From assembly GCA_963662605.1 (NCBI GenBank), contig OY759785.1:3816648-3880647 (forward strand): a DNA stretch of 64,000 nucleotides, in the 5' to 3' direction. Origin of the DNA: G963662605 sp963662605. Its GTDB lineage: Bacteria; Bacteroidota; Ignavibacteria; Ignavibacteriales; Ignavibacteriaceae. Each line of letters opens with the position of its first letter. Position 1 is the first letter of the stretch. The notes below the pieces were generated by a model. That model did not search any database. It saw only the letters and a list, made by a program, of their open reading frames with translations, and was not told the origin of the DNA. Shown here piece by piece: positions 34,674 to 43,136 of the stretch. A program made the position numbers and the translations under genes.

Positions 34674-36653
34674 ATGGAAGTAAAGAACGATTTTAAGGGG
34701 CTTCCCGAAAACGCATATCGCGAATTAGCGAAAGACGAAACGTACACGCCCATCATGGTGCCTGAAAAAGTATACCCCGAGGCAAACTTCTGGTCCATTA
34801 TGTGGGGTCTTGTTATGGCAGTCATTTTTTCCGCTGCCGCGGCGTACCTCGGCCTGAAAATCGGACAAGTTTTTGAAGCAGCAATTCCAATTGCCATTAT
34901 GGCGGTTGGACTTTCGACGGTTTTCAGAAGAAAAAATGCACTGGGTGAAAACGTCATTATTCAATCGGTCGGGCAAACTTCAGGCCTTATCGTTGCCGGT
35001 GCTATTTTCACCATCCCGGCATTATACATTCTCAAACTCCCTGCGGATTTTTACAAAATATTCATGGCGTCAACGCTCGGCGGCTTTCTGGGTATTTTAT
35101 TCATGATACCGTTCAGAAAATACTTCGTATCGGAAATGCACGGAAAGTTTCCATTCCCCGAAGCAACTGCAACTACCGAAGTTCTTGTTGCGGGAGAAAA
35201 AGGCGGCAAGCAGGCTATCGTTCTTGTTGTCAGCGGCCTTATCGGTGGTCTGTATGATTTTATTATCGCGAGTTTCGGCTGGTGGAATGAAGTTTTTACT
35301 TCGCGCGTAATTCATGCAGGCACGGAATTGGCATCTAAATTAAAATTAGTATTCAGAATTAACGTCGGCGCCGCCGTTCTTGGATTAGGCTACATCATCG
35401 GTTTGCGGTATGCAGCAATCATTTGCGCCGGTTCATTCCTTTCGTGGTATGTCTTGATTCCACTCGTCGCTTATATCGGACAAAATCTCAATGCCCCGCT
35501 CGGCATCGGCGTTACAACGCTTATCGGGAATATGAGTCCGGAAGAGATATTTAAAAATTATGTCCGCCACATCGGCATCGGCGGCATCGCGATGGCTGGA
35601 ATTATCGGCATTATCAAATCTTCAAAAATAATCTTCTCCGCTTTTAGCCTTGCACTTAAAGAGATTTTCGGAGGCTCCGTAGCTACGGCACAAAAAATAA
35701 GAACACAGAAAGACCTGCCGATGAGCCTCATTGCGGGACTTATCATATTAACCGGTATCGGCCTTTTTGTTTTCTTTTATGTCGGCGTTGTTTATAACCT
35801 CAAACTCGCGGCTATCGGACTGCTGATTGTTATGATAATAGCATTCCTGTTTACAACAGTGTCTGCAAACGCGACGGCAATTGTCGGGACCAACCCGGTA
35901 TCCGGAATGACCCTGATGACACTTATTCTTTCCTCCCTCATTCTCGTCTCGGCCGGTTTATCAGGTCAACAGGGAATGCTCGCGGCACTCATTATCGGCG
36001 GCGCGGTTTGTACCGCCTTGTCAATGGCAGGCGGCTTTATTACCGATTTAAAAATCGGCTACTGGCTCGGCACCTCACCGCAAAAACAGCAGACATGGAA
36101 ATTTTTAGGCGCTATTGTTTCTGCAGCTACTGTTGCATTTGTTATTCAAATATTAAATAAAACATACGGATTCACCGGTGAAGGCGCTTTGGCGGCTCCT
36201 CAGGCAAACGCGATGAAGGCTGTTATTGAGCCGTTGATGTCGAATCAACCCGCTCCCTGGATGCTGTACATTGCCGGTGCATTTATGGCTCTTATTCTTA
36301 CCTCGCTCGGTGTTCCCGCTCTGGCATTTGCTCTTGGTATGTACATTCCGCTTGAGCTAAACACTCCTCTTCTCGTAGGCGGACTCATTGCTCACTTTGT
36401 TTCGACTCGGTCAAAGAATGAGAAACTCAACACTGCAAGAAGAGAACGCGGCACTCTTATCGCTTCAGGATTTATCGCGGGCGGCGCCTTGATGGGCGTT
36501 GTCAGTGCTATCCTGCGATTCAACAATATGAACTGGGTTAATGAGGAGTGGTTGAAAACTCACACTTCTGAATTGGCCGCTCTCACCATGCTGCTCGCAC
36601 TTTGCGCGTATATGATCTGGGATTCATTGCGCGGCAAACCCGAAGAAAATTGA
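34674..36653 (+). CDS. OPT-family oligopeptide transporter
   Basis: A 659-residue inner-membrane protein with about 16 hydrophobic segments. The N-terminal signature reads NFWSIMWGLVMAVIFSAAAAYLG followed by GLKIGQVFEAAIPIAIMAVG. The conserved SEMHGKFPFPEATATTEVL block is typical of bacterial OPT proteins, proton-coupled importers of peptides or metal chelates. Length and topology fit the family. It is followed 24 bp later by pepT, whose product would cleave imported tripeptides; the pairing supports peptide uptake over siderophore uptake. Confidence 0.92.
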   Translation: MEVKNDFKGLPENAYRELAKDETYTPIMVPEKVYPEANFWSIMWGLVMAVIFSAAAAYLGLKIGQVFEAAIPIAIMAVGLSTVFRRKNALGENVIIQSVGQTSGLIVAGAIFTIPALYILKLPADFYKIFMASTLGGFLGILFMIPFRKYFVSEMHGKFPFPEATATTEVLVAGEKGGKQAIVLVVSGLIGGLYDFIIASFGWWNEVFTSRVIHAGTELASKLKLVFRINVGAAVLGLGYIIGLRYAAIICAGSFLSWYVLIPLVAYIGQNLNAPLGIGVTTLIGNMSPEEIFKNYVRHIGIGGIAMAGIIGIIKSSKIIFSAFSLALKEIFGGSVATAQKIRTQKDLPMSLIAGLIILTGIGLFVFFYVGVVYNLKLAAIGLLIVMIIAFLFTTVSANATAIVGTNPVSGMTLMTLILSSLILVSAGLSGQQGMLAALIIGGAVCTALSMAGGFITDLKIGYWLGTSPQKQQTWKFLGAIVSAATVAFVIQILNKTYGFTGEGALAAPQANAMKAVIEPLMSNQPAPWMLYIAGAFMALILTSLGVPALAFALGMYIPLELNTPLLVGGLIAHFVSTRSKNEKLNTARRERGTLIASGFIAGGALMGVVSAILRFNNMNWVNEEWLKTHTSELAALTMLLALCAYMIWDSLRGKPEEN

Positions 36654-36677
36654 TTATATATTAAAAAGGATTATTCA

Positions 36678-37925
36678 ATGTTTGACGATAAATATAAATT
36701 TACTTGTGTTGACAGATTTCTCAAATATGTCACGTACGATACACAATCGGATGAAGAATCAACTTCATTCCCATCCAGCGCAAAACAGTTAATACTGTTG
36801 AAAGATTTGGCTGCCGAATTAAAGGAACTCGGACTTGCAGATGCCGCGCTTGATGAGCATGGTTACGTTATGGCGACGCTTCCTTCCAACACGGATAAAG
36901 ACGTACCCGCCATCGGATTTATAGCCCACGCGGATACTTCACCTGCCGTTTCAGGTGCCAATGTTAAGGCAATGATCCATTATAATTATCAGGGCGGGGA
37001 TATTCCTCTGCCTATGGATGGCCAGACAATCCGCGCAGAAGATAACCCCGATTTGAAAAACATGCTCGGTTATGACATCATTACATCAGACGGAAGTACG
37101 CTGCTCGGTGCAGATAATAAATGCGGCGTTGCTGAAATCATTGATGCAGTAAACTATTGGCTCGCTCATCCCGAAGTAAAACATGGTACAATTAAAATCT
37201 GTTTTACACCCGATGAAGAAGTCGGACGCGGAACGGAAAAATTTGACGTTAAAAAATTCGGCGCTGATTTTGCTTACACGGTAGACGGCCAGACACGCGG
37301 TGAAGTTGAAACAGAAACGTTCAGTGCAGACGCAATGGTTATCACGTTTCAGGGTAAAAATATTCATCCCGGCTATGCAAAAGGAAAAATGATCAACGCG
37401 GTACGTGTTGCCGCAAGTTTTCTGGAGGCATTACCGAAAGACACTCTTTCACCGGAAACTACTGAAGGCAGAGAAGGATATGTACACTGTTATTCGATAA
37501 ACGGTGCCGAAGAGCAGACTGTATTGAAATTCATCATTCGTGATTTTGAAGATAACAAGCTCAAAGAGTTTGAAGATTTTCTTGCGAAACTTGCCGACGA
37601 CACGATAAAAAAATTTCCGGGTGCACGAGTTTCGACACAGGTTATTGAGCAATACAGAAACATGCGTCATGTGCTGGATAAATTTCCGCAGGTCGGTCAA
37701 AATGCCTTTGAAGCAATGGAACAATTAGGCATGAAGCCGATTCTCTCCCCTATCCGCGGCGGCACGGATGGCTCACGCCTATCCTTCATGGGCTTGCCCA
37801 CACCAAATATATTTGCCGGCGAACACAGCTTCCATTCAAAAGTTGAATGGGTTTCCATTCAGGATATGGAAATGGCTGTCCGCCTTATCGTTACTATTGC
37901 CGGTGTCTGGGAGGCAAAAGCGTAA
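36678..37925 (+). CDS. pepT: Peptidase T (tripeptide aminopeptidase)
   Basis: A 415-residue M20-family zinc peptidase that releases the N-terminal residue of tripeptides. Metal-binding and catalytic motifs are FIAHADTSP, LGADNKCGVAEI (bridging Asp), CFTPDEEVGRGTEKFD (catalytic Glu and metal Glu), YTVDGQ, and the C-terminal histidine in FAGEHSFHSKVEW. The dimerisation 'lid' domain occupies the centre. Normal length. The ATG follows AAAAGGA. It shares an operon with the OPT transporter. Confidence 0.95.
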   Translation: MFDDKYKFTCVDRFLKYVTYDTQSDEESTSFPSSAKQLILLKDLAAELKELGLADAALDEHGYVMATLPSNTDKDVPAIGFIAHADTSPAVSGANVKAMIHYNYQGGDIPLPMDGQTIRAEDNPDLKNMLGYDIITSDGSTLLGADNKCGVAEIIDAVNYWLAHPEVKHGTIKICFTPDEEVGRGTEKFDVKKFGADFAYTVDGQTRGEVETETFSADAMVITFQGKNIHPGYAKGKMINAVRVAASFLEALPKDTLSPETTEGREGYVHCYSINGAEEQTVLKFIIRDFEDNKLKEFEDFLAKLADDTIKKFPGARVSTQVIEQYRNMRHVLDKFPQVGQNAFEAMEQLGMKPILSPIRGGTDGSRLSFMGLPTPNIFAGEHSFHSKVEWVSIQDMEMAVRLIVTIAGVWEAKA

Positions 37926-37935
37926 CTTCTTTTTT

Positions 37936-37964
37936 CCCTGAGGCTATCGCTGATAGTCTCAGGG
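37936..37964 (+). terminator. Hairpin after pepT
   Basis: CCCTGAGgCTATC / GATAGtCTCAGGG forms a long stem with one wobble pair and a three-base loop right after the pepT stop. The following plus-strand bases (AATCACTTTT) are only weakly T-rich, so it may be an inefficient terminator or an mRNA 3'-end stabiliser. Confidence 0.6.
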
Positions 37965-38091
37965 AATCACTTTTCGTTATATGTACTCGCCCATCCCCAT
38001 TTTCATCTGCTTTTTTTAATTTGTCAAATTGCTATATTCGTATATTCATTATCGTACAATTTGGAGTACTGCTATTAATAAGCTCGAATGG

Positions 38092-38253
38092 ATGTTGCTG
38101 GTAGCAATAATAACTCTGATCGTTTTTTTTATTTTAATCATTTTCCTTGCTCTGGCATGTGTTGAACAGCGGCGCATGCTTCATAAATTGGCGAATGAAA
38201 TAAATAGATTGTCTATTAAAAACACTTATTCAGATGACACAAAAAGCAGTTAA
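38092..38253 (+). CDS. Small single-pass membrane protein overlapping a response regulator gene
   Basis: A 53-residue protein beginning MLLVAIITLIVFFILIIFLA, followed by a short charged helix (EQRRMLHKLANEINRLSIKN) with coiled-coil character. An upstream ATG at 38029 in frame would add 21 residues, but these look non-coding. Its last 20 bp overlap the response regulator start, so translation of the two could be coupled. It is short enough that it could be spurious; the hydrophobic-then-amphipathic pattern argues that it is real. No function is known. Confidence 0.5.
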   Translation: MLLVAIITLIVFFILIIFLALACVEQRRMLHKLANEINRLSIKNTYSDDTKSS

Positions 38254-38881
38254 GACCATCATACTTGCTGAAGATGATGAGCTTCAAAGAAAATACTTAA
38301 AGAGTGATATAGTCGAAAAGCGCGGCGATCTCTATACCATTATCGCGGAAACAGGGAACGGCTCCGAACTTCTTAAACTCTGGAAAACAAAACGGCCTGA
38401 CATTATCATTACGGATCTTAATATGCCTGGTCTTCAGGGTAATGCCGTTATTGAGGAGATCAGGAGAACCGATAAGGAAACTATTATTATTGTTTTGACG
38501 CAGATTAGCCACCGTGATTCGGTTGAAGCGATGTATCCGTTGGTTAATACCTACCTTATTAAAAGCCGGGAAACTCCGCAGCAGCTGCTTGAGAAGCTCG
38601 ACTCTATTGCATTGTACCGGACACCGGAATTCAGAAAATACATTCTGGATATAATGAATACGCAGACTGCCGAAAAAGATGGGTTGAGCTACCGGGAGTT
38701 TGAGATCTGCACCCTTATTAAATCAAAGCATACCAATCAGGAAATTGCGAACAAGTTGTTCCTCTCAATCAAAACGATTGAAAAAAATATTACCGCCTTA
38801 TACAAGAAATTCAGAGTAAAATCCAGAGAAGAATTGATTGAAAAACTTTCCGGCAACAAACAGCCGTGGAAGTTTAAATAG
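38234..38881 (+). CDS. NarL/LuxR-type response regulator
   Basis: A 215-residue two-domain regulator. The receiver domain (residues 5-125) shows TIILAEDDELQRKYL, the phospho-accepting aspartate in DIIITDLNMPGLQG, the threonine in IIIVLTQIS, and lysine in YLIKSRE. The C-terminal LuxR helix-turn-helix reads LSYREFEICTLI, NQEIANKLFLSIKTIEKNITALYKKF. No cognate kinase is adjacent; the PAS/GAF kinase at 32015-34291 and the variant kinase at 22020 are candidates in the window. Confidence 0.92.
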   Translation: MTQKAVKTIILAEDDELQRKYLKSDIVEKRGDLYTIIAETGNGSELLKLWKTKRPDIIITDLNMPGLQGNAVIEEIRRTDKETIIIVLTQISHRDSVEAMYPLVNTYLIKSRETPQQLLEKLDSIALYRTPEFRKYILDIMNTQTAEKDGLSYREFEICTLIKSKHTNQEIANKLFLSIKTIEKNITALYKKFRVKSREELIEKLSGNKQPWKFK

Positions 38882-38887
38882 ACAGAC

Positions 38888-39466
38888 TCAGGACGACAAC
38901 TTTTTCAGGCAAACCCGTAAAAGATTTTCTATCGAAATAGCAGGTTCTTCCTCAAGCGCCTCGCGCACTACTTTTTCAGCCGACTTTTGATTATACCCCA
39001 ATGAGAGAAGCGCTGAAATTCCTTCACCTCTTACCGTATACCGGCCGTCGGTTTTCGAAGAGGTAACACTATCCATTTTCCCGCGCAACTCAAGAACAAG
39101 GCGCTCGGCGATTTTTTTGCCGACACCCGGAGCCGCTACAAGTCTGCTCACGTCCGCCATTTGAATCGCGGTTTTAAGATCATCGGTTTTTATTCCCGAC
39201 TGAATACCGAGGGCAAGTTTCGGACCGATGCCGTTGACCGAAATCAGAAGCTCAAAAATTTCCTTATCTGCCCCATTGGTAAATCCGAATAATGCAATCG
39301 CATCTTCCCGCACATGCGTATGAATAAAAAGCTCAACAATTTCCTTGCCCTGAAGCTCTTCGAAAGCAGCGATGGAAATTGCAACTTCGTAGCCGACTCC
39401 GTTTACATCTAAGACAACCTGCGTCGGTTTTGCACTGATAATTTTACCTTTTAAATAGCCGATCAT
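38888..39466 (-). CDS. ruvA: Holliday junction branch migration protein RuvA
   Basis: A 192-residue DNA-binding subunit that tetramerises on Holliday junctions and loads the RuvB helicase. It shows the OB-fold N-terminus (MIGYLKGKIISAKPTQVVLDVNG), two helix-hairpin-helix motifs (LISVNGIGPKLALGI; LVAAPGVGKKIAERLVLEL), and a C-terminal domain III (GISALLSLGYNQKSAEKVV) that contacts RuvB. It overlaps ruvC by 4 bp. RuvB is not in the window. Confidence 0.95.
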   Translation of the reverse strand: MIGYLKGKIISAKPTQVVLDVNGVGYEVAISIAAFEELQGKEIVELFIHTHVREDAIALFGFTNGADKEIFELLISVNGIGPKLALGIQSGIKTDDLKTAIQMADVSRLVAAPGVGKKIAERLVLELRGKMDSVTSSKTDGRYTVRGEGISALLSLGYNQKSAEKVVREALEEEPAISIENLLRVCLKKLSS

Positions 39467-40002
39467 TTTACTATCCGCTCCGGATTATTTTCCACAAATG
39501 ATTTCCATGATTTTGATTTTGTTCCCGCCTGTTTAAAACGGAATGAATGACACAAAGCCACGCCCAAAGCATCGGATTCGTCTAATTTCAACTCGACGCT
39601 GCGCAGTGAAAGAATTGTCTTTGCCATATAGGCCACCTGTTCTTTGGACGCGGCACCGTTTCCGGTTACTGCTTTTTTAATTTCGCGCGGGGAGTATTCG
39701 GTAACTTGTAATTGATGCTGTTTAGCCGCTACTATGGCGGCTCCGCGGGCAAGTCCGATTTTCAGTGCCGACTGAACGTTTTTTCCGTAAAAAGCGGTTT
39801 CAATAGCAAACTCATCGGGTTGATGAAGTTTAATCATTTCCTTAAGGCGGGAACAAATGATTTCTAATCTATCGGGGATTGCTGAGATGGAGCCAAGATT
39901 AATAACACCGGAAGTAACAAGGCGGTACTTTCCTTTGTCGTCTCTATCAATAATTCCATATCCGCACTTTATCGTGCCGGGATCTACGCCCAGTATCCTC
40001 AA
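39463..40002 (-). CDS. ruvC: Crossover junction endodeoxyribonuclease RuvC
   Basis: A 179-residue Holliday junction resolvase. The RNase-H-like catalytic acidic residues lie in RILGVDPGTIKCGYG (Asp7), EFAIETAFYGKN (Glu) and KLDESDALGVALCH (Asp pair). The only sensible start is TTG at 40002, six bases after an AAAGG site, because GVDPGT begins at residue 5. It lies 20 bp from yebC and overlaps ruvA by 4 bp, the usual yebC-ruvC-ruvA order. Confidence 0.95.
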   Translation of the reverse strand: MRILGVDPGTIKCGYGIIDRDDKGKYRLVTSGVINLGSISAIPDRLEIICSRLKEMIKLHQPDEFAIETAFYGKNVQSALKIGLARGAAIVAAKQHQLQVTEYSPREIKKAVTGNGAASKEQVAYMAKTILSLRSVELKLDESDALGVALCHSFRFKQAGTKSKSWKSFVENNPERIVK

Positions 40003-40022
40003 GTCTTACCTTTGAGTTATAA

Positions 40023-40748
40023 TCAGTTCAGTTCCACTATGGCATTGTGAAACACGTTTTGAACATCGTCGTGATCTTCAAGTGTCTCAATAAGCTTATC
40101 AAGTTTAATTGCGTCTTCGCCGCCTACGTTGATCATATTTTTCGCGATCCACATCAGCGAAGCATTTTCCATCGCGACCTGTTTTGCAAGCAAAGCTTTG
40201 CGTACAGTTTCAAAATCCTCAATGCTGGTTTGCACAACAAAAAATCCTTCTTCAGACTGCAAATCGTCGGCACCGGCATCCAAAATGATTTCCATCATAT
40301 CATCTTCGGTTTTGCCTTCGGCGGGGATGGTGATAATTCCTTTGCGGTCAAACATCCAAAGCACGGAGCCGGATTCAGCCATGTTGCCGGAGTTTTTGCT
40401 GAATATATGGCGGATTTCCGCGACTGTACGGTTTTTGTTATCGGTTGCAACTTCAACAATTATTGCAGATCCGACAGGGCCGTAAGCCTCATAAATCAAT
40501 TCAACGTATTGCTGGCCTTCAAGTTCTCCTGTCGCTTTTTTAACAGCGCGGTCAATATTGTCTGCCGGCATATTCTGGGCTTTGGCATTGTCAATCGCGA
40601 GGCGTAAGCGTGGGTTACCTGAAGGATCGCCGCCGTCACGCGCCGCAATGGTAATTTCCTTGATGAGCCGGGTAAACATCTTACCGCGTTTTGCATCTGT
40701 AACTGCTTTTTTTCTTTTGATTGTCGCCCATTTTGAATGACCTGACAT
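40023..40748 (-). CDS. yebC: YebC/PmpR family DNA-binding regulator or translation factor
   Basis: A 241-residue protein of normal length. The N-terminus MSGHSKWATIKRKKAVTDAKRG is the invariant YebC start, followed by three-domain family blocks such as NPRLRLAIDNAKAQNMPADNI and YEAYGPVGSAIIVEVATDN. Members act as transcription regulators or relieve ribosome stalling at proline stretches. I chose ATG 40748 with AGGAG six bases upstream. The alternative GTG 40754 adds only Met-Phe. It lies upstream of ruvC and downstream of recJ. Confidence 0.95.
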   Translation of the reverse strand: MSGHSKWATIKRKKAVTDAKRGKMFTRLIKEITIAARDGGDPSGNPRLRLAIDNAKAQNMPADNIDRAVKKATGELEGQQYVELIYEAYGPVGSAIIVEVATDNKNRTVAEIRHIFSKNSGNMAESGSVLWMFDRKGIITIPAEGKTEDDMMEIILDAGADDLQSEEGFFVVQTSIEDFETVRKALLAKQVAMENASLMWIAKNMINVGGEDAIKLDKLIETLEDHDDVQNVFHNAIVELN

Positions 40749-40764
40749 AAACACTCCTGATGGA

Positions 40765-42480
40765 TTAATTAAACTTTATATCTTTGATGCGTAATTGCGG
40801 GATACTTTTACCGTCTTTATTTTTCTTATCAATACTAAAAACCATGTTGAACGTCTTTTGTCCGCCATTCATCTTTGATGCGCATTCGCCGAAATTAAAC
40901 CCGACGACATCAAAAACCTTATCACATCCTTTTTGACGGACATTGAACAGCAAGTGTCTACCGCCCATACCGGCCGCCCGCGCCATTCCCGAGCACTCAA
41001 CATTCTCGGACATAAAAACCGGCTTCATATTTGCCGGACCAAAGGGAGCGAACTGGTCAATAATCCGTATAAACTTTGGCGTAATTTCGGATAATTTAAT
41101 GACGGAGTCAACCGAAACTATAGGATCTGCAATTTTTTGATCCATATTCTTTTTCACAACCGCGTCGAACCGCACACGGAATTCATCAAGCTTATCAAGC
41201 CTGATTGCCAATCCGGCAGCCGCCTCGTGGCCTCCATAGTGGACAAGCAGGTCTTCACACTCGCGCAAAGCTTCATATATATTGAAATTCGGAATGCTTC
41301 TGGCAGACCCTTTGGCTATTCCATCCGTAGTGGTAAGCATAATGGTCGGTTTGTAATATTTTTCAACTATACGGGAAGCAACAATACCGATAACCCCGGG
41401 ATGCCAATCAGTAAAATGCAAAATGATGGTTTTTTCCTCATCAAAATGCTCATTCTTTTTAATAATATCATCCGCATGATTCAGGGTTTCTTCGTCTATT
41501 TTCTTCCGCTCAACGTTGTCTTCCTCAAGCATACGAGCCAATCTCGCGGCCTCAGTACTGCTGTCGGTGACTAATAATTCGACCGCCGTACCTGCATCGC
41601 CCATCCTGCCTACCGCGTTAATGCGCGGAGCAATGGTAAAGACAATTTGTCCGGATGACAACGTGCCCGGTTCAAGACGGCTGATTTGAATCAATGCTTT
41701 GATTCCCGGCCTTGGTGAGATATTAACCTGATCGAGACCCTCTTTAACCAATATCCGGTTTTCATCTGCAAGCGGTACAATGTCCGCCGCTCCGGCAAGA
41801 GCGACAAGATCAAGATATTGCAGCGGCAGATTCCGTTTACCAATTTTTTCTGCAACACCCTGCGCTAACTTGAATGCAACACCCGCGCCGGAAAGATATT
41901 TAAATGGATAATTACATCCGGGTTTTAAGGGATCGAGAACTGCATACGCGGCAGGAAGTGTTTCTTTCGGCTGATGATGGTCACAGATAATGACATCTAT
42001 CCCGAACGAATTTGCATAGTCAATTTCAGCAACCGCGGTAATTCCGCAATCAACCGAAATCAACAATGCTGTTTGGATGCTCTTTGCATAATCAACACCG
42101 AAAACAGAAATACCATAACCCTCTTCGAGACGTTTGGGTATGTAGTAATGAACATTTGCCCCGAGTGATTTCAAGAACATGTACATCAGAGCAGTTGAAC
42201 AAGTACCGTCAACATCGTAATCGCCGTACACTAAGATTTTTTCATTACATGTAACAGCATGAATTACCCGGTTGGTAGCTTCAGCCATACCGTTCATCAG
42301 GAAGGGGTCGTGGAGGTCTTCAATGCTGGGACGAAAGAATTTTTTTGCCTGCGCGAACGTTTTGATGTTGCGCATAACGAGAAGATTTGCAAGAACCTCG
42401 GAAATATTGAGCGAATCCGCGATGGATTTCACCTCAACAGGATCCTGCGGCTCTTTAACTACCCACAGCTTGTTACTCAT
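40765..42480 (-). CDS. recJ: Single-stranded-DNA-specific exonuclease RecJ
   Basis: A 571-residue 5'-3' ssDNA exonuclease for recombination and mismatch repair. DHH-family motifs are ILVYGDYDVDGTCSTALMY (I), LLISVDCGITA (II), DVIICDHHQPKE (III, the DHH) and AYAVLDPLKPG (IV). The DHHA1 domain has HYGGHEAAAGLAI, and a C-terminal OB-like domain is present. ATG 42480. It starts a DNA-metabolism run with yebC, ruvC and ruvA. Confidence 0.95.
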   Translation of the reverse strand: MSNKLWVVKEPQDPVEVKSIADSLNISEVLANLLVMRNIKTFAQAKKFFRPSIEDLHDPFLMNGMAEATNRVIHAVTCNEKILVYGDYDVDGTCSTALMYMFLKSLGANVHYYIPKRLEEGYGISVFGVDYAKSIQTALLISVDCGITAVAEIDYANSFGIDVIICDHHQPKETLPAAYAVLDPLKPGCNYPFKYLSGAGVAFKLAQGVAEKIGKRNLPLQYLDLVALAGAADIVPLADENRILVKEGLDQVNISPRPGIKALIQISRLEPGTLSSGQIVFTIAPRINAVGRMGDAGTAVELLVTDSSTEAARLARMLEEDNVERKKIDEETLNHADDIIKKNEHFDEEKTIILHFTDWHPGVIGIVASRIVEKYYKPTIMLTTTDGIAKGSARSIPNFNIYEALRECEDLLVHYGGHEAAAGLAIRLDKLDEFRVRFDAVVKKNMDQKIADPIVSVDSVIKLSEITPKFIRIIDQFAPFGPANMKPVFMSENVECSGMARAAGMGGRHLLFNVRQKGCDKVFDVVGFNFGECASKMNGGQKTFNMVFSIDKKNKDGKSIPQLRIKDIKFN

Positions 42481-42510
42481 ATATAGTATTAATCATCAGG
42501 AGCGAATACA

Positions 42511-42892
42511 TCGTCCGTTGCGTAAGCCGAATTTTGTGATCCCGATGGGACGGCAATTATTTATCTCGGTCTTCAATTACTCAAAGACTCCAGCAGTCTA
42601 CCCGAAGGCGTGCGCAGCGAACAACTGCGTTTATGGCGAACCATAAAATCCTTCTGCTTGACCTTGCTCCAGATAGGGTTTGCCTGACGATATATTACTA
42701 CACCGCCGGTAGGCTCTTACCCTGCCATTTCACCCTTACCCACCTTACGGCGGGCGGTATCCTTTCTGTGGCACTTTCCGTAGCTATGCGGTTGCCCGCA
42801 TAACCCCCGGGCGTTACCCGGTATCTTGTTCTGCGGAGTTCGGACTTTCCTCTATTCTAATGTTTAGAGTAGCAATTGCCTGAAACGAACAA
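42511..42892 (-). ncRNA. rnpB: RNase P RNA (bacterial type A)
   Basis: The minus strand carries the conserved landmarks of the catalytic RNA that matures tRNA 5' ends. They are AGAGGAAAGTCCGAACTCC (CR-I) near the 5' end, AAGTGCCACAGAAA, AGGGTGAAATGGCAGGGTAA, CAAACCCTATCTGGAGCAAG, and near the 3' end ACAAAATTCGGCTTACG (CR-V). The ends were set by pairing TTGTTCGTT (5') with AACGGACGA (3') as helix P1, giving about 382 nt; they are approximate to a few bases. It lies between recJ and the AT-rich KaiC/HD island and is transcribed the same way as both. Confidence 0.93.
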
Positions 42893-43136
42893 AATTTCGC
42901 TCTTTTTGATGATATTAACCTTACTTTATTTCATAATTTTTTTATTTAATGGGGGAATATACGAAGTTTTAAGGAGAAATTTTAAACATCGGAGAAAAGC
43001 GCAGAAACGCATAAAATGGATGACAAAACACAGTTTTGCCAAGAAGTTTGGACTCGCTGTCCATTCTTTCTCACACAAATTTTCCCCCAACAAGCAATTT
43101 TTAATTCACCACGCGATTCAGTGCATTAAGTATCTT
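42893..43136. other. 244-bp spacer between rnpB and the KaiC-like gene
   Basis: AT-rich and without a supported gene; a plus-strand frame across it is only a shadow of the KaiC-like gene. It should contain the rnpB promoter. TTATGA and TATCAT spaced by 16 bases on the minus strand are a weak candidate. I see no terminator for the KaiC-like gene. Confidence 0.4.
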
